DNA from: Thermoleophilia bacterium
GTDB lineage: Bacteria > Actinomycetota > Thermoleophilia > Gaiellales > Gaiellaceae
NCBI GenBank assembly: GCA_025927435.1
Contig: JAICLM010000164.1
Coordinates: 1 to 5,185, forward strand
Direction: 5' to 3'
Length of the DNA stretch: 5,185 bases
The position numbers and the translations under genes are program-made. Shown piece by piece: positions 4,174 through 5,185 of the stretch. The notes beneath the pieces were generated by a model, which saw only the letters and a list, made by a program, of their open reading frames with translations, was not told the DNA's origin and did no database searches. Within the stretch, counting starts at the first letter, position 1; the number at the start of each line of letters is the position of its first letter.

Positions 4174-5185
4174 CCGAGCTGGCCCTCGTCGTCGCTGCCG
4201 GCAGCCTGCTCGCGGGGCTCGTCCTCGCGTTCCTCCTGCGGTGGGCCACCACGGTCTCGCTCCAGCTGGCCGGGCTCGCGCTCGTCGCCGTCTGCGTGCC
4301 GCTCGCCGCAGTGCTGCTGTCGGGGTGGGTCATGTTCCACATGGGCGCGGACGTGAAGATCCTCGCCGTCGCCGCCGGCTCGGCGACCGCTGCCGTCTTC
4401 GCAGCGCTCGTGCTCGCCCGCTCGATCACGGGCTCGCTGCGCCGCGTGGGTGGAGCGTCGCGAGCGCTGGCCGCCGGCGACCTGTCGGCGCGCGCTCCGG
4501 GCGGCGGGCCCCGGGAGATCGCGGAGCTCGCCGCTTCCTTCAATGCCATGGCCGCGGCGCTCGAGCAGCTCTTCGACGCGCGGCGGGAGCTCGTCGCCTG
4601 GGCGAGCCACGACCTGCGCGCTCCGATCGCCTCGCTGCAGGCGATGCTCGAGGCGATCGAGGACGGGCTCGTGTCCATGGAGGACTATCTGCCGACGCTG
4701 CGCGCGCAGGTGCGGACGCTTTCGACGCTCGTCGACGACCTGTTCGAGCTGGCCCGGATCGACGCGGGCGTGCTCAGGCTCGAGCTGCGGCAGATGCCGG
4801 TCGGGCCGCTCGTCGAGTCCGCGTTGCGGCTCCTCCAGCCCGAGGCCGAGGCGCGCGGGGTGGTCCTGAGCTCGGACGTGGACGAGAAGGCCGAGGCGCA
4901 CCTCGCGCCCGACAAGTTCGAGCGCGTCCTCTTCAACCTGGTGACGAACGCGCTGCGCCACACTCCGTCGGACGGCTCGGTCGCGGTGCGCGTCGAGCGC
5001 CGCAGCGCGGATCTGCTCCTGCGCGTCGAGGACAGCGGCGAGGGGTTGCCGGAGGAGGCGCCGGCCCGGATGTTCGAGCGCTTCTGGCGCGCCGACCGGG
5101 CGCGGAGTGGCAGCGGGGCCGGCCTCGGGCTGGCGATCGCCCGCGGTCTGGTCGAGGCGCACGGCGGCCGGATCTGGGCCGAGAA
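4170..5185 (+). CDS. Membrane sensor histidine kinase (HAMP-HisKA-HATPase), 3' end off window
   Basis: Its ATG overlaps the regulator stop (ATGA), and 338 codons are visible. Three hydrophobic segments lie at about 4-23, 31-54 and 63-84 with very short loops, so there is almost no extracytoplasmic sensor domain. A HAMP-like linker follows (about 84-131: LAAGDLSARAPGGGPREIAE). The HisKA domain has phospho-acceptor H147 in WASHDLRAPIASLQ. The ATPase domain shows the N box FNLVTNALRHTP (N256/N260), the G1 box EDSGEGL (D288), the F box MFERFWRADR and the G2 box GSGAGLGLAIARGL, ending HGGRIWAE at the window edge; only some 10-40 residues should be missing. It is the cognate kinase of the adjacent regulator. 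One oddity: position H+4, normally Thr or Asn, is Ala151, which should weaken phosphatase activity toward the regulator. M55, M58 and C42 lie in or next to the second span, and could be redox-sensitive. The signal is unknown. Confidence 0.93.
   Translation, partial: MTELALVVAAGSLLAGLVLAFLLRWATTVSLQLAGLALVAVCVPLAAVLLSGWVMFHMGADVKILAVAAGSATAAVFAALVLARSITGSLRRVGGASRALAAGDLSARAPGGGPREIAELAASFNAMAAALEQLFDARRELVAWASHDLRAPIASLQAMLEAIEDGLVSMEDYLPTLRAQVRTLSTLVDDLFELARIDAGVLRLELRQMPVGPLVESALRLLQPEAEARGVVLSSDVDEKAEAHLAPDKFERVLFNLVTNALRHTPSDGSVAVRVERRSADLLLRVEDSGEGLPEEAPARMFERFWRADRARSGSGAGLGLAIARGLVEAHGGRIWAE

Larger units (their letters stand above)
1795..5185 (+). other. Predicted five-gene operon: CHRD-like, Mo enzyme, cytochrome b, response regulator, histidine kinase
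   Basis: All five genes point the same way with junctions of 0 bp (stop 2196 / start 2197), a 4-bp overlap (2895-2898), a 4-bp gap (3489-3492) and a 4-bp overlap (4170-4173). Only the first gene has a good ribosome binding site. The layout says that an exported redox enzyme, its membrane electron partner, a secreted small protein and the control pair are made together. The operon may continue past the right edge. Confidence 0.8.

Noticed and set aside
4155..5162. Minus-strand open frame of 335 residues opposite the histidine kinase
   Set aside because: It mirrors the kinase codons; composition is shadow-like and no family pattern is visible.
1..5185. CRISPR arrays, tRNA or rRNA genes, insertion sequences, long direct repeats
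   Set aside because: Coding sequence fills almost the whole window, and no repeat-spacer pattern, tRNA-like arms, transposase motifs or matching terminal repeats were seen.

Overview
The window is very GC-rich, with strong G/C preference at third codon positions, closely packed genes, GTG starts and 4-bp stop/start overlaps. Protein style (a YcaQ-type winged-helix protein with the LQVDPTAAIAPNADLV motif, a C26 amidotransferase with SHHHQ, a compact sulfite-oxidase-like protein with FHCVTGW) points to an actinobacterium. Thermoleophilia (Gaiella/Solirubrobacter relatives) is a guess from overall feel, not something the sequence proves.

Left part (1-1718). Two divergent genes lie back to back. 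On the minus strand is a YcaQ/AlkZ-family (HTH_42) protein, a probable DNA glycosylase, cut by the left edge. On the plus strand is a class-I glutamine-amidotransferase-like peptidase C26 (PuuD-like gamma-glutamyl hydrolase). Their GTG starts are only 39 bp apart. Each has a TAnnnT box 6-7 bp upstream of its start and no clear Shine-Dalgarno sequence, so both look like leaderless transcripts from a miniature divergent promoter.

Right part (1795-5185, running off the window). Five plus-strand genes form one tight transcription unit: a small secreted CHRD-like protein; a Tat-exported molybdopterin enzyme of the sulfite oxidase fold; a four-helix di-heme cytochrome b resembling FdnI/formate dehydrogenase gamma; an OmpR/PhoB response regulator; and a membrane histidine kinase missing its last residues. 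Junctions are 0 bp, a 4-bp overlap, a 4-bp gap and a 4-bp overlap.

Reading of the system. The cytochrome b probably passes electrons between the quinone pool and the exported Mo enzyme, and the two-component pair probably controls the operon. The plan (small secreted protein + Mo enzyme + b cytochrome + OmpR-type two-component system) parallels the E. coli hprRS / msrPQ (yedWV / yedYZ) locus for repair of oxidised periplasmic methionines, but the cytochrome is of an unrelated family and the Mo enzyme is of another subgroup. The CHRD-like protein is rich in Met and His, which makes it a candidate client or sacrificial partner. That is a hypothesis. The kinase has Ala where its family normally has the Thr/Asn needed for phosphatase activity, and it has almost no extracytoplasmic sensor domain.
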